From positions 61,001 through 125,000 of the forward strand of contig NZ_LQAQ01000099.1 of the NCBI RefSeq assembly GCF_001583495.1: a stretch of 64,000 bases of DNA, in the 5' to 3' direction. This DNA is from Flammeovirga sp. SJP92 (GTDB lineage: Bacteria; Bacteroidota; Bacteroidia; Cytophagales; Flammeovirgaceae). The notes below the pieces were generated by a model. That model had not been told where the DNA came from. It saw only the letters and a program-made list of their open reading frames with translations, and did no database searches. The position numbers were made by a program, and so were the translations under genes. Below, piece by piece: positions 1-9,097 of this stretch (position 1 is its first letter; the number at the start of each line of letters is the position of its first letter).

Positions 1-1883
1 TGATCTTCTTTACCTGTCTCAGCTAAATATTCTTCAATAAGACTAGGAGCTAATGTAGTAGGAGAAGTTGAGAAATTAAACCATCTATGAACAGGAAGAT
101 CTAACTCAACACCATGCATATAATTGAAGATAGAAGCTTTTAAACCTTCGCTGAATCGTGTATGTTTTGCCCCTGTTGGGTCTTTGTGAGGAAGATCATT
201 CCAAGCAAATCCTTCAAATTCAAACTCTTTTTGTTCCACCTTATAAACCTCTGGATCTAAACCGACAGGAGCGTGAGCTGTCATGGCAAATTGATGCCAG
301 AAACCAGAGTGCAAACAATGATTGCTAAACATCTGGCGCACCACTTCCAATGAGTCAATTGTTTCTTGATTCGTTTGTGTTGGGAAGCCATACATCAAGT
401 AGGCGTGCACCATAATACCGGCTTCACTGAATGCTCTTGTAACCTGTGCTGCTTGTTTTACTGAAACTCCTTTTTTCATTAATTGAAGCAGTCGATCTGA
501 GGCTACTTCAATACCTCCAGAAACTGCAACACAACCCGAAAGTTCTAACAGTTTACAAAGGTCAGGTGTGAAGGTTTTCTCAAAACGGATATTGCCCCAC
601 CAAGTAATTTTCGTTCCTCTTCGAATCAACTCTATGGCAATGTCTCTTAATGCCAAAGGAGGTGCGGCCTCATCTACAAAGTGAAATCCAGTTTGACCTG
701 TTTCAGCTACAATTCTCTCAATTCTGTCTACAATCAAATTCGCAGGAGCAGGATCATATCTTCCAATATAATCAAGGGAAATATCACAGAAAGTACATTT
801 TTTCCAATAGCACCCATGAGCAACAGTAAGTTTGTTCCATCTACCGTCGTTCCAAAGGCGGTGCATAGGGTTGGCTACATCAATTACAGAAAGGTATTGA
901 TCTAAGAGTAAATCAGAGTAATCTGGTGTTCCTACTTCAGAATGTGGAATAACACTTTGCACTTTTTGATCGATAAACTGCAGTTCCCCTTTTTCATTCA
1001 TTAGAAAAGTACGCTGTAATTGTTGATCTGATATTTTATCATCCAAGTATTTCAGAAGGTTGATCAACGGCCCTTCTCCATCGTCAAGAGTGATAAAATC
1101 GAGGTATTCAAATACTCTTTTGTCTTGAAGCGATCTTAATTCAGTATTAGGATAGCCTCCGCCCATAGCCACTCTTATTTCAGGATAGTTTTCTTTGATG
1201 TATTTGCCACATTTTAATGCACCATAAAGGTTGCCTGGGAAAGGTACAGTCAGTGCTACAAGATCAGGATTGCAAAGCTTAATTTTTTCTTCAAGAATTT
1301 CTAACAACCACTGATCAAGAATATGGGAAGGTTGCTGAAGCGCTTCTTCAATAGGAGAGAAGTTAGTAGCCGACATTGCTATACGTTCGGCATATCTGCT
1401 GAAACCAAAATCTTCAGTAATAGCTTCAATAATAAAATCACCCAGATCTTCAAGGTACAAAGTAGCTAGATATCTTGCTTTGTCATTAATACCCATGGTA
1501 CCAAAAGTCCAGTCGACATTGTTGACCTGCTGAAATCTTTTTGCTCTTGGCAGAAAATTATCTTGGCAAATGCTATGGGCAAGTGTATTGTCCTTGTTTT
1601 GAAGAAAACGAACAACAGGAGTGATGGTTTCTAGATAATCATCTTGAAGCATAAATATTCTCTGCACATTATCAGAGCAATCACCGATTACTTCTTCAGC
1701 TTCATCAAATAAAGAGGAAAGTCCTTCTTCACTAAAGATTTTTAATACTAATTCTAATCCCAGATCCACTTGGAAAGTATCGATGTTTTTTTCTCTCAAA
1801 AAACCTTTCAGATACGCAGTAGCAGGGTATGGAGTATTTAACTGAGTAAGTGGAGGGGTGACTAATAATGTTTTAATAGACAT
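1..1883 (-). CDS. B12-binding domain radical SAM protein (3' end cut by window edge)
   Basis: An uninterrupted minus-strand frame runs from an ATG at 1881-1883 to the left edge (about 627 residues), so the C-terminus is missing. The N-terminus (MSIKTLLVTPPLTQLNTPYP) and a central segment with VAMGGGYPNTELR resemble the cobalamin-binding Rossmann half of B12-dependent radical SAM enzymes. Near 790-815 the protein reads GCYWKKCTFCD, a C-x4-C-x2-C cluster that this subfamily uses to bind the SAM-cleaving 4Fe-4S centre. A downstream stretch, GIEVASDRLLQLMKKGV, matches the usual TIM-barrel strand region. The substrate cannot be told from sequence; relatives include methylases and ring-forming enzymes. 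The gene is preceded by a terminator, so it is probably its own transcription unit. Confidence 0.85.
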   Translation of the reverse strand, partial: MSIKTLLVTPPLTQLNTPYPATAYLKGFLREKNIDTFQVDLGLELVLKIFSEEGLSSLFDEAEEVIGDCSDNVQRIFMLQDDYLETITPVVRFLQNKDNTLAHSICQDNFLPRAKRFQQVNNVDWTFGTMGINDKARYLATLYLEDLGDFIIEAITEDFGFSRYAERIAMSATNFSPIEEALQQPSHILDQWLLEILEEKIKLCNPDLVALTVPFPGNLYGALKCGKYIKENYPEIRVAMGGGYPNTELRSLQDKRVFEYLDFITLDDGEGPLINLLKYLDDKISDQQLQRTFLMNEKGELQFIDQKVQSVIPHSEVGTPDYSDLLLDQYLSVIDVANPMHRLWNDGRWNKLTVAHGCYWKKCTFCDISLDYIGRYDPAPANLIVDRIERIVAETGQTGFHFVDEAAPPLALRDIAIELIRRGTKITWWGNIRFEKTFTPDLCKLLELSGCVAVSGGIEVASDRLLQLMKKGVSVKQAAQVTRAFSEAGIMVHAYLMYGFPTQTNQETIDSLEVVRQMFSNHCLHSGFWHQFAMTAHAPVGLDPEVYKVEQKEFEFEGFAWNDLPHKDPTGAKHTRFSEGLKASIFNYMHGVELDLPVHRWFNFSTSPTTLAPSLIEEYLAETGKED

Positions 1884-1961
1884 TTATGAGTGATCTTGTG
1901 ATTCCATAATTTTGAGTATATCAAGAGTGAATTGCTTTTTGATACTCAATTTGATATAAAC

Positions 1962-1990
1962 AGAAAAAGGCACTCAAAGGTGCCTAAAAG
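1962..1990 (-). terminator. Intrinsic terminator, minus strand
   Basis: Read on the minus strand, a 6-bp stem AGGCAC/GTGCCT (1968-1985, loop CTTTGA) is followed directly by a T tract. It lies downstream of the DUF4296 lipoprotein gene and upstream of the radical SAM gene, so it separates these two same-strand genes. Confidence 0.65.
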
Positions 1991-2143
1991 CCTTCTTTAA
2001 CTTAAGATACTTAAAAAAGACCTCGAAAAAGAGATTACACAAGATTAAAGCCCATATTCAATGAGTTTATAAACTTGCATAAGCTCTCTCTTTGGTATAT
2101 TGATGAAGCCTCATTAGTATTACGACCAATGGACTTCAATGAA

Positions 2144-2515
2144 TTACTTTTTCGGTTTACCGCCAGCCGCTTGAGCAAGTTCTTCTTTGACTTGCTTTAA
2201 TTTTTCAACTACTTGCTTTTGGATTTCAGCTGCAGCTTCAACATCCTCTTTTAAGTAGTAAGCATAGCTTTTATTGAAAGTTGCAGAATCAATACTGTTT
2301 TTAGAGTATATTCCACTTTCCAATTGAAGGTAAGCGTTCATTGCTTCATCTTTTGGAAGATGTTGCGTAGACACTGTTGCCTCAGCTTTGTATAGATCTA
2401 TCAATACTTCAACCATTTTGTCTTTTGGAACTAAATCCGCCGGAGCTTGTGGTTTTTCAGGACCGCAACTAACAAGTAAAAGTCCTAATGCGAGTACATT
2501 AAATATTCTTTTCAT
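2144..2515 (-). CDS. DUF4296 domain lipoprotein
   Basis: A small predicted lipoprotein of 123 residues. MKRIFNVLALGLLLVSCGPE is a lipoprotein signal peptide with Cys as the first mature residue. The segment DLVPKDKMVEVLIDLYKAEA is the recognisable core of DUF4296, a family essentially restricted to Bacteroidota with no established function. The rest is mostly helical and ends in a Lys-rich tail. I chose the ATG at 2513-2515 because the signal peptide begins there; a frame extending to 2533 would add six residues before it. It is divergent from the DUF58/Bat operon, with 171 bases between the two start codons. Confidence 0.8.
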   Translation of the reverse strand: MKRIFNVLALGLLLVSCGPEKPQAPADLVPKDKMVEVLIDLYKAEATVSTQHLPKDEAMNAYLQLESGIYSKNSIDSATFNKSYAYYLKEDVEAAAEIQKQVVEKLKQVKEELAQAAGGKPKK

Positions 2516-2686
2516 AAAGGCAAAAATACCCAAAGTGTTTAAATGCAGGAATCATATTTTGTTACCACAGCCAAAATTGTGGTTAAATAGTGTTAAATGA
2601 GCTTTCAAGTTGTTCACAACAATATGGTTGAACTAAATTTGGTAACTCGGAAAAGAGAAAATGTTAAGAAGAAACACCGAATTGTA

Positions 2687-3559
2687 ATGAAAGAACTGCT
2701 CAAAAAGCTAAGACGCTACGAAATTCGTATCAGAAAAGCGATTGACTCGCATATGCAAGGCGATTACCACTCTGTATTCAAAGGGTCAGGTTTGGAGTTC
2801 GACGATGTGAGGTTGTATCAGTACGGAGACGACATCCGACATATAGATTGGAATGTAAGCGCAAAGGGACACGGAACTTTTGTCAAGACATTTAAGGAAG
2901 AAAAAGAACAAAGTGTTTTCTTTGTAGTGGACGTGAGTGCCTCTCAGGATATTGGTAAGCAGGGAAGGAAAAAAATAGATATCTCCAAAGAAATAACAGG
3001 TGTATTGTCCTTGTCAGCCATCAAAGAAGCTAGTTCAGTTGGACTACTATGTTTCTCTGATGATAAAGAAAGGTATATGAAGCCCAATAAGGGACAGAAG
3101 CATGCTTACCAGCTGTTTGGTGAGTTGTTTAGACTAAAACCACGATCACCTAAAACAAATATCGGCAGAGCCTTGGGCCAAGCGTTGGCAATGCTGAAAA
3201 GAAAGACCATTGTAATTGTTATCTCCGATTTTGTGGATGAAGGTTACGAGAGACATCTGAAGGCATTGTGTAGAAAACATGACTTGATTGTAATTCATGT
3301 GGGAGATGACAGAGAAACCACTTTCCCAAGAATTGGTATTGCACCGCTTTTTGACAAAGAGGCAGGTAAAACCATTTGGGTCAATACCTCTTCAAAACAA
3401 TTCAGAGACCGCTTGGATAAGTTTTATGCTAAAAATAGAATAGCTCTAAGTGATCTGATCAGGAGAAATGGAGGCAACTACCTTTTTGTCAATGCACAGG
3501 AGGACTATGTACCCAAACTGATCAACTTGTTTAAAGTCAGAAATGCATCAAAAAAATAA
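2687..3559 (+). CDS. DUF58 domain protein of the Bat cluster
   Basis: DUF58 proteins carry a VWA-like fold and accompany MoxR ATPases and Bat proteins; they are thought to take part in envelope-related complex assembly, but their biochemistry is poorly defined. The block GSGLEFDDVRLYQYGDD then IDWNVSAK is the family signature, and VVDVSAS resembles a MIDAS-type metal site. The start at 2687 (MKELLKKLRRYEIRIRKAI) matches where I expect homologues to begin; the frame is open back to an ATG at 2597 (30 more residues, Lys/Arg-rich), which cannot be excluded. It is the first gene of a tight operon with the BatD-like gene (18-base gap). The MoxR ATPase that usually precedes it is not here. Confidence 0.88.
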   Translation: MKELLKKLRRYEIRIRKAIDSHMQGDYHSVFKGSGLEFDDVRLYQYGDDIRHIDWNVSAKGHGTFVKTFKEEKEQSVFFVVDVSASQDIGKQGRKKIDISKEITGVLSLSAIKEASSVGLLCFSDDKERYMKPNKGQKHAYQLFGELFRLKPRSPKTNIGRALGQALAMLKRKTIVIVISDFVDEGYERHLKALCRKHDLIVIHVGDDRETTFPRIGIAPLFDKEAGKTIWVNTSSKQFRDRLDKFYAKNRIALSDLIRRNGGNYLFVNAQEDYVPKLINLFKVRNASKK

Positions 3560-3577
3560 AAATTAGAGTGACTGATA

Positions 3578-4498
3578 ATGCGTATTCTAATGAATAAGAT
3601 TTTAACGAATATACTTTTAATAGCATTCATACTAACAGCAAATGTAGTAGTAGGACAAGAGGAGGAAAACCTTCCTTATGGTCGATTTAGTACCGACAGT
3701 ATTATGTTGGGTGAGGAGGTGAAGTACACTCTCCGTTATGAGCACTCCGCTGATGCAGAAGTATTATTTCCTGATTCTACTTTCAATTTTGCTCCATTTG
3801 AACTGTTAGATAAGACCTATTTTCCAACAAGAACCACCAACGGCATAAGTGTGGATTGTGTAGAATATACTTTGTCTACTTATGATATTGATTCAGTTTA
3901 TGAATTAGGATTACCGGTTTGGGTTTATAATCAAGGTGAAAAAGATTCAATAGTGGCCAATCTGGATGGTATCTTCTTCAAAGATCTGATTCAGGTTATG
4001 CCAGACTCTGCACAGTTGTATGCCAATGTTGATTTTGTGCCAGTGCATCAAGAATTCAATTATCCTTATCTCTTGATATTTATTGGAGTTCTTGTAGTGA
4101 TTGCCTTGGTAGTTTTACTAGGTTTTGGTGGAAAAATCAAAGAATACTACAGAAAGAAAAAGCTTCAGAAACGATATGTTCAATTCTTACACAATTACAG
4201 CAGTCATTTGGATGGAGATATGACCGTCAACAATGTTGAAGAATCTGTGGTGATCTGGAAATCATTTATGGCTTCAGTAATAGCTATTCCAATTCAAGCT
4301 ATGACCTCCAAAGAGGCAGGGCTGGCTTTACATTCCAAAGAATTGGAAGCACAGTTGAAAGTACTGGATAGAGTGATTTATGCAGGACAAGGTGAAGATG
4401 AAGCCAAAGCAGTTCTAGAAGGATTGAAAGAATGGGCGAAACAGGGGCAAGAATATGCAATGACTAAGCCTGAAGGAGCATTTGTTTTTAAGAAATAG
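3578..4498 (+). CDS. BatD/DUF4381-like membrane-anchored protein of the Bat cluster
   Basis: A 306-residue exported protein with an N-terminal hydrophobic signal (about residues 5-26), a beta-rich periplasmic part that begins with a 'surface layer' like segment (GRFSTDSIMLGEEVKYTLRY), one membrane helix at about 164-184 (YLLIFIGVLVVIALVVLLGF), and a basic cytoplasmic helical tail. This layout and its place between DUF58 and batA are typical of BatD-type proteins in Bacteroidota. The true start may be the fourth codon after the first ATG (MNKILTN at 3590). Its molecular role is not known; context suggests a partner of BatA and the DUF58 protein. Confidence 0.65.
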   Translation: MRILMNKILTNILLIAFILTANVVVGQEEENLPYGRFSTDSIMLGEEVKYTLRYEHSADAEVLFPDSTFNFAPFELLDKTYFPTRTTNGISVDCVEYTLSTYDIDSVYELGLPVWVYNQGEKDSIVANLDGIFFKDLIQVMPDSAQLYANVDFVPVHQEFNYPYLLIFIGVLVVIALVVLLGFGGKIKEYYRKKKLQKRYVQFLHNYSSHLDGDMTVNNVEESVVIWKSFMASVIAIPIQAMTSKEAGLALHSKELEAQLKVLDRVIYAGQGEDEAKAVLEGLKEWAKQGQEYAMTKPEGAFVFKK

Positions 4499-4522
4499 AA
4501 AAGATTAAGTACGAAGACAATC

Positions 4523-5557
4523 ATGTACGAAAATATATTATCATTAGATTGGTTTACACCTGCGGTCTTAAAAGGGTACGATTGGGGAAATATTATTTTC
4601 TTATACGGGATTTTAGGTATACCATTCCTCTTTTTATTAAGATGGTTATTTCGCTATAGAGTACGTCAGAAATTGGATGTCGCTTTGCCTGAAGGACACT
4701 TAAAAGTGGATTGGAGTACTTTATTACGTTTTTTACCTCCATTAGTACTTTCCATTGCAATGGCATTAATGCTAGTGGCTTTGGCAAGACCTCAGAAGAC
4801 CAATGAACAGGTAGAACAGTGGACGGAAGGTATCGATATTATGCTAATTTTGGATATCTCCCATTCCATGAAAATTGAAGATTTTGTACCGAATAGAATG
4901 GAGGCAGCTAAAAAAGTAGCTACACGGTTTATTGATGGCAGAATTCAAGATAGAATTGGTCTAGTGATTTTTTCAGGTGAAGCAATTTCCTATGCACCAT
5001 TGACTACGGATTATAGTCTTCTGAAAAATTTGATCAGAGATATTAATTTCGATATGATCAAGGAGCCAGGAACAGCGATTGGTTCTGCTTTGGGCGTGGC
5101 AATTAACCGTATGAGAGAGTCCGAGACGAAATCAAAAGTAGCGATTTTACTTTCAGATGGTGAAAATACGGCAGGTAGTATTGATCCCAAAACAGCCGCT
5201 GAATTGGCCTATGGTTATGGCGTAAAAGTTTACGCTATTGGTGTAGGAAAAGAAGGTAGAGTACCTTACGGAACAGACATGTTTGGCAGACCTAGATATA
5301 TTGAGCAACATTTGGATGAAACTGCTCTAAGAGAAATTGCAAAAATTGGTAAAGGAAAGTATTTTAGGGCTACGAACAATAAGGCTTTAACAGCAATTTT
5401 TGATCAAATTGATCAATACGAAAAAGCTGAAATCAAAGAAACAAGATATAAGGACACGAAAGATTTTTACCACATCTATTTAGTTTGGGGTATTGCTTTC
5501 TTCCTGATATGGATGGCGCTGAAGAGCACATTCCTTACAAATGCTTTAGAAGATTAA
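4523..5557 (+). CDS. batA: VWA domain membrane protein BatA
   Basis: A 344-residue inner-membrane protein with two N-terminal membrane helices (about 22-45 and 67-90), a von Willebrand A domain (about 104-290) and a C-terminal helix (about 315-337). The metal-ion adhesion site is intact at the first motif, D111-I-S113-H-S115, with later TDYSLLK and LLSDGENTAG strands carrying the expected Thr and Asp. This three-helix layout fits BatA, named for aerotolerance in Bacteroides fragilis. It follows the BatD-like gene by 24 bases and precedes the PBP2 gene by 18, so all four are probably co-transcribed. BatB and BatC are absent downstream. Confidence 0.88.
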   Translation: MYENILSLDWFTPAVLKGYDWGNIIFLYGILGIPFLFLLRWLFRYRVRQKLDVALPEGHLKVDWSTLLRFLPPLVLSIAMALMLVALARPQKTNEQVEQWTEGIDIMLILDISHSMKIEDFVPNRMEAAKKVATRFIDGRIQDRIGLVIFSGEAISYAPLTTDYSLLKNLIRDINFDMIKEPGTAIGSALGVAINRMRESETKSKVAILLSDGENTAGSIDPKTAAELAYGYGVKVYAIGVGKEGRVPYGTDMFGRPRYIEQHLDETALREIAKIGKGKYFRATNNKALTAIFDQIDQYEKAEIKETRYKDTKDFYHIYLVWGIAFFLIWMALKSTFLTNALED

Positions 5558-5575
5558 GAAGAACGAAGGGGAAGA

Positions 5576-7522
5576 ATGGAAGTAAGACGTTGGCATATCA
5601 TCATTGGCTTTTCTGTACTGTTTATCACTTATGCTATAGTGTTGATGAATATTCAGGTATTCAGTAAAAACTATAAAACAAGAGCGGAAGCTAATATAGT
5701 GGAAAGAGTAGTGGAATACCCATTACGCGGTATGATTTATGACCGTAATGGGAAGCTATTGGCCTCTAATGCAGCGGTATTTGATATCATGATCGTACCT
5801 AAATATTTCAAACTTGCTCCAGAAGATTCTACAGGTTTAGCAGAAATGCTGGATTATTCTATGGAAGAGTTCAGAGACAATATCAAAAAAGCCAAAAGAT
5901 ATTCATGGTATAAGCCTTCTATTTTCAAAAAGCAATTGACAGAACAGGAGTACGCTCAAATTCAGGATAGAATTATCTCTTATAAAGGACTCAGTATACA
6001 AGCAAGAACCATCCGTTCTTATCCTCATAAAAGCTTAGCTAATGCACTTGGTTATGTAAAGGAAGTTTCGTCAACTTTTTTACAGAAAGATACAGCTAAA
6101 TATTACCAAAGTGGTGACCTCATTGGTAAAAGTGGTGTAGAGAAATATTACGAAGAGCAATTGCGTGGACAGCGTGGTGTAAGCTACATCATGAAAAACG
6201 TAAAAGGTGTCACAAAAGGTAAATTTGAAGACGGTAAGTTTGATACCATTCCTAGAGTCGGAGCCACTTTAACTTCTTCTATTGACTTAGATCTTCAAGC
6301 CTATGGAGAGCAGTTAATGGGAAGGAAAAAAGGTGCAATTGTAGCTATTGATCCGAGTACAGGGGAGATTTTAGCCATGATTTCAGCACCTTCTTATGAC
6401 CCTAACGAATTGACTGGAGAAGGTAAAAGAGTCTCAAAAATATACAGTGACTTATCAAGAAATGAAGATAAACCATTATTTAATAGAGCCATGCAATCTC
6501 GTTATCCTCCGGGTTCTACTTTCAAAACCGTTATGGCTATGATTGGATTGCAGAGCAGAGCTGTTGATACCTTGACAACTTATTTCAATTGTAACAAACA
6601 TCTAGTGGGTTGTCATGATCATAAATCACCATTAAATGTTTCTGGTTCTATCGTCAACTCTTGTAATCCTTGGTATTATCAAGAGATCCGAAGAATGCTG
6701 AACGACGAAGGAAAACGTTATGAGACGTCGGACCTTTTGCGTAAGACATTGGATGAATGGAAAGAAGAAGTGATGGAATATGGTTTAGGCCGTAAGCTTG
6801 GGGTGGACATGCCTTATGAGAAAGGTGGTTTGGTACCAAGTTCTAAATTATACGATAGAATTTATAAAGGTGGAGGCTGGAAAATCAGTACCATTCACTC
6901 CATCAGTATTGGGCAAGGTGAGGTGCTAGCTATGCCAATTCAATTGGCCAATTTAGGAGCAATCATCGCCAATCGAGGTTATTATTATACTCCTCATATC
7001 ATTAAGGATGTTGGAGGAGAAGGACCACTGCCGGAATATAAGGAAAAACATAAGGTGAATGTAAAACCTGAATATGTAGATCATATTGCCAGAGCGATGT
7101 CAGAAGTGCCACGCATTGGTACTGCAAAGAGAGCCTACAGCCCTGATATTGTAATCTGTGGTAAAACAGGTACAGCTCAAAACCCTCACGGTGAAGACCA
7201 CTCCATATTTATGGGATTTGCTCCATTATATAATCCTAAGATCGCGATTGCTGTATATGTTGAAAATGCAGGTTTTGGTGGTACTTGGGCGGCGCCAATT
7301 GCCAGCTTGATGATGGAGAAATATGTAAATGGAGAAGTGAAAAGAGGTTATCTTGAAAAATATGTAGATAGCGTTGATCTGATTCAGAGAGAAAAGGATA
7401 GAAGGGAAAGAGAACGTATTTTGAAGGAAAAAAGGGAAGAAGCAAAAGCAAGAAGATTAGAACTTCAAAAGAAAAGAGCAAAACAAGATTCAATCAAGGT
7501 AACAACATCACCTGAGGCATAA
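5576..7522 (+). CDS. mrdA: Penicillin-binding protein 2 (peptidoglycan D,D-transpeptidase)
   Basis: Class B PBP that cross-links peptidoglycan during cell elongation. It has an N-terminal membrane anchor (about residues 7-27), the dimerisation region beginning with the YPLRGMIYDRNGKLLA motif, and a transpeptidase domain. The catalytic motifs are intact: S314-T-F-K317, S362-C-N364, and K530-T-G. The last ~45 residues are a highly charged coiled-coil-like tail (REKDRRERER...), after the catalytic fold. Its usual neighbours mreBCD and rodA are missing; instead it is the last gene of the Bat operon. A REP-like palindrome starts four bases after its stop codon, followed by a bidirectional terminator. 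Confidence 0.93.
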   Translation: MEVRRWHIIIGFSVLFITYAIVLMNIQVFSKNYKTRAEANIVERVVEYPLRGMIYDRNGKLLASNAAVFDIMIVPKYFKLAPEDSTGLAEMLDYSMEEFRDNIKKAKRYSWYKPSIFKKQLTEQEYAQIQDRIISYKGLSIQARTIRSYPHKSLANALGYVKEVSSTFLQKDTAKYYQSGDLIGKSGVEKYYEEQLRGQRGVSYIMKNVKGVTKGKFEDGKFDTIPRVGATLTSSIDLDLQAYGEQLMGRKKGAIVAIDPSTGEILAMISAPSYDPNELTGEGKRVSKIYSDLSRNEDKPLFNRAMQSRYPPGSTFKTVMAMIGLQSRAVDTLTTYFNCNKHLVGCHDHKSPLNVSGSIVNSCNPWYYQEIRRMLNDEGKRYETSDLLRKTLDEWKEEVMEYGLGRKLGVDMPYEKGGLVPSSKLYDRIYKGGGWKISTIHSISIGQGEVLAMPIQLANLGAIIANRGYYYTPHIIKDVGGEGPLPEYKEKHKVNVKPEYVDHIARAMSEVPRIGTAKRAYSPDIVICGKTGTAQNPHGEDHSIFMGFAPLYNPKIAIAVYVENAGFGGTWAAPIASLMMEKYVNGEVKRGYLEKYVDSVDLIQREKDRRERERILKEKREEAKARRLELQKKRAKQDSIKVTTSPEA

Positions 7523-7525
7523 CCC

Positions 7526-7551
7526 GTAGGGGTAGACCTATGTGTCTACCC
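7526..7551 (+). repeat. REP-like palindrome, copy 1
   Basis: A GTAG foot, left arm GGGTAGAC, loop CTATGT, right arm GTCTACCC: a perfect 8-bp stem. It lies 3 bases after the mrdA stop, in the same orientation as that gene. Together with copy 2 (7699-7724, opposite orientation) it frames the intergenic terminator like a BIME. Confidence 0.85.
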
Positions 7552-7641
7552 GCTGTCAATTTGTCTAATAATTTTATCAGATAAATGATAATGAATGGCT
7601 GAATCAATGAATACATTCAATGAACGTAGATTTTCATGAAG

Positions 7642-7681
7642 CACAAAAGGTCATAATTTTACAGAATTATGACCTTTTGTG
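7642..7681. terminator. Bidirectional terminator between convergent genes
   Basis: A perfect 17-bp stem, CACAAAAGGTCATAATT with its complement, around a 6-base loop (TTACAG). A-rich and T-rich flanks on both sides fit termination of both mrdA (plus) and the amidohydrolase (minus). Confidence 0.8.
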
Positions 7682-7698
7682 TTAATTGGTGGATCAGC

Positions 7699-7724
7699 GG
7701 GTAGACACATAGGTCTACCCCTAC
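7699..7724 (-). repeat. REP-like palindrome, copy 2
   Basis: Same 26-base element as copy 1, identical on the minus strand: foot GTAG, arms GGGTAGAC and GTCTACCC, loop CTATGT. It lies 23 bases beyond the stop codon of the minus-strand amidohydrolase, oriented with that gene. Confidence 0.85.
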
Positions 7725-7747
7725 AGCTCCCCACGACCCCAATAAGA

Positions 7748-9040
7748 TTACTGATTATCGTACTTCCCTTTGAATTTCTTGTACAACATACTGTGCTTGT
7801 TGTTTAAATCAATCTGTCTTCCATCAATAAATGCATGATTGATTTTACTCGTTCTCATATCCAATACATCACCTTCACTGACAATGATAGTCGCTGATTT
7901 ACCTACTTCAAGGCTACCGTATTGCTTCTCAATTCCAAGAATTTTGGCAGTGTTAGAAGTGATCATCTTCAAAGCATCTTCTTTTTCCACCCCATAAGCT
8001 GCTACAGTACCAGCATAGAAAGGAAGGTTTCTTGAATTGGAAGGACTTGAATGTGTAAGCCCTACTGTCAAGCCAGCATCTTGTAATAATTTAGCTCTTT
8101 TGTAAGGCAGGTCCACATCATCCTGTTCGCGTACAGGCAAGCTGTGAACGTCAGTCATTAGAACCGGAATATCATTTGATTTTAAGAAATCTGCCACTAA
8201 CCAGGCATCAGTACCACCTACCACTACAATGTTTTTTACATTATACTTTTGAGCTAATTTCACTGCCTCAACAATACTTTTTGCTTCATCTACATGAATA
8301 AAAAGTTGTTCTTTTCCAGAGAAAAGTTCCTTCATAGCTTCCAAAGGAAAATCAGGAACAGGAGTAGGTTCACCTTGACTGTAAGCTTCGGCGTCTCTTA
8401 ATGTTTTCTCAATTAAAGCCACTTGCTGATGATAGCTTTTCGAAATAATCAAACCTTTTTCTGGGCTTGTCCATGAAGGGCTGTAATACTTTCTTGGCCA
8501 ACGTAAATGCTGAGCATCGTTTTCCTTGATTAAAGCATCTTCCCAGTTCCAAGCATCTAATTGTACTACTGAAGAACGGCCTGAGAAAAGACCTCCCTTA
8601 GGCATAACTTGTTCTACTAAAACACCGTTGCTTCTCACTGTTGGGATAACATGTGAATCGGTATTGTAAGCAATGACAGAACGTACTTCAGGGTTGATTT
8701 TACCCGTTTCATAATTATCATTAGAGGCACTTACCGCTTCAATTTCCACTAATCCAAGTTCTGAAGTCGGCAGTACAAAACCAGGGTATACCTTTTGACC
8801 TGAAATATCAATTACTTCATAGCTATCGTCAGAAAAGTTTTCACCGATAAAGGTGATTTTTCCCTCATTGAAAGCGATGACAGCATTAGGAATTACTTTT
8901 CCTAACCCATCATGAATTTCTCCTCCTTTCAGCACAACACCTTTAGACTGTGCCTTGGCTGGTGTTGGCACCTGTGCATTTGCGTTGATCGACAAAAGCA
9001 ATCCACAAATGACAGAAAATATATAATATGTTTTTTTCAT
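7748..9040 (-). CDS. Exported amidohydrolase-family protein, metal site degenerate
   Basis: A 430-residue imidazolonepropionase-like amidohydrolase with a signal peptide (MKKTYYIFSVICGLLLSINANAQ), so it acts in the periplasm or beyond. The N-terminal composite beta-sandwich (LKGGEIHDGLGKVIPNAVIA) and C-terminal half (LEVGKSATIIV) are typical. The strand that should hold the His-x-His metal ligands reads GFVLPTSELGL, with no histidine. Either the protein is catalytically altered or it works with the upstream fused amidohydrolase. The two genes are 57 bases apart, with a REP-like palindrome between them, and probably form one transcript. Substrate unknown; peptides or cyclic amides are common for relatives. 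Confidence 0.8.
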   Translation of the reverse strand: MKKTYYIFSVICGLLLSINANAQVPTPAKAQSKGVVLKGGEIHDGLGKVIPNAVIAFNEGKITFIGENFSDDSYEVIDISGQKVYPGFVLPTSELGLVEIEAVSASNDNYETGKINPEVRSVIAYNTDSHVIPTVRSNGVLVEQVMPKGGLFSGRSSVVQLDAWNWEDALIKENDAQHLRWPRKYYSPSWTSPEKGLIISKSYHQQVALIEKTLRDAEAYSQGEPTPVPDFPLEAMKELFSGKEQLFIHVDEAKSIVEAVKLAQKYNVKNIVVVGGTDAWLVADFLKSNDIPVLMTDVHSLPVREQDDVDLPYKRAKLLQDAGLTVGLTHSSPSNSRNLPFYAGTVAAYGVEKEDALKMITSNTAKILGIEKQYGSLEVGKSATIIVSEGDVLDMRTSKINHAFIDGRQIDLNNKHSMLYKKFKGKYDNQ

Positions 9041-9065
9041 GTTGAATGAGTTTTTCTTTTTTTTC

Positions 9066-9091
9066 GGGTAGATACATAGGTCTACCCCTAC
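9066..9091 (-). repeat. REP-like palindrome, copy 3
   Basis: On the minus strand: foot GTAG, left arm GGGTAGAC, loop CTATGT, right arm ATCTACCC. One base of the right arm differs from the consensus, leaving seven paired bases. It begins 6 bases after the stop of the double amidohydrolase gene, in that gene's orientation, and lies inside the intergenic space of a probable operon. Confidence 0.8.
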
Positions 9092-9097
9092 GTGGTA

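Noticed and set aside
2521..2528. TATTTTTG on the minus strand as a promoter box for the DUF4296 gene
   Set aside because: It matches TAnnTTTG, but is only 5 bases from the start codon, which would leave virtually no leader, and no TTTG lies 19 bases upstream.
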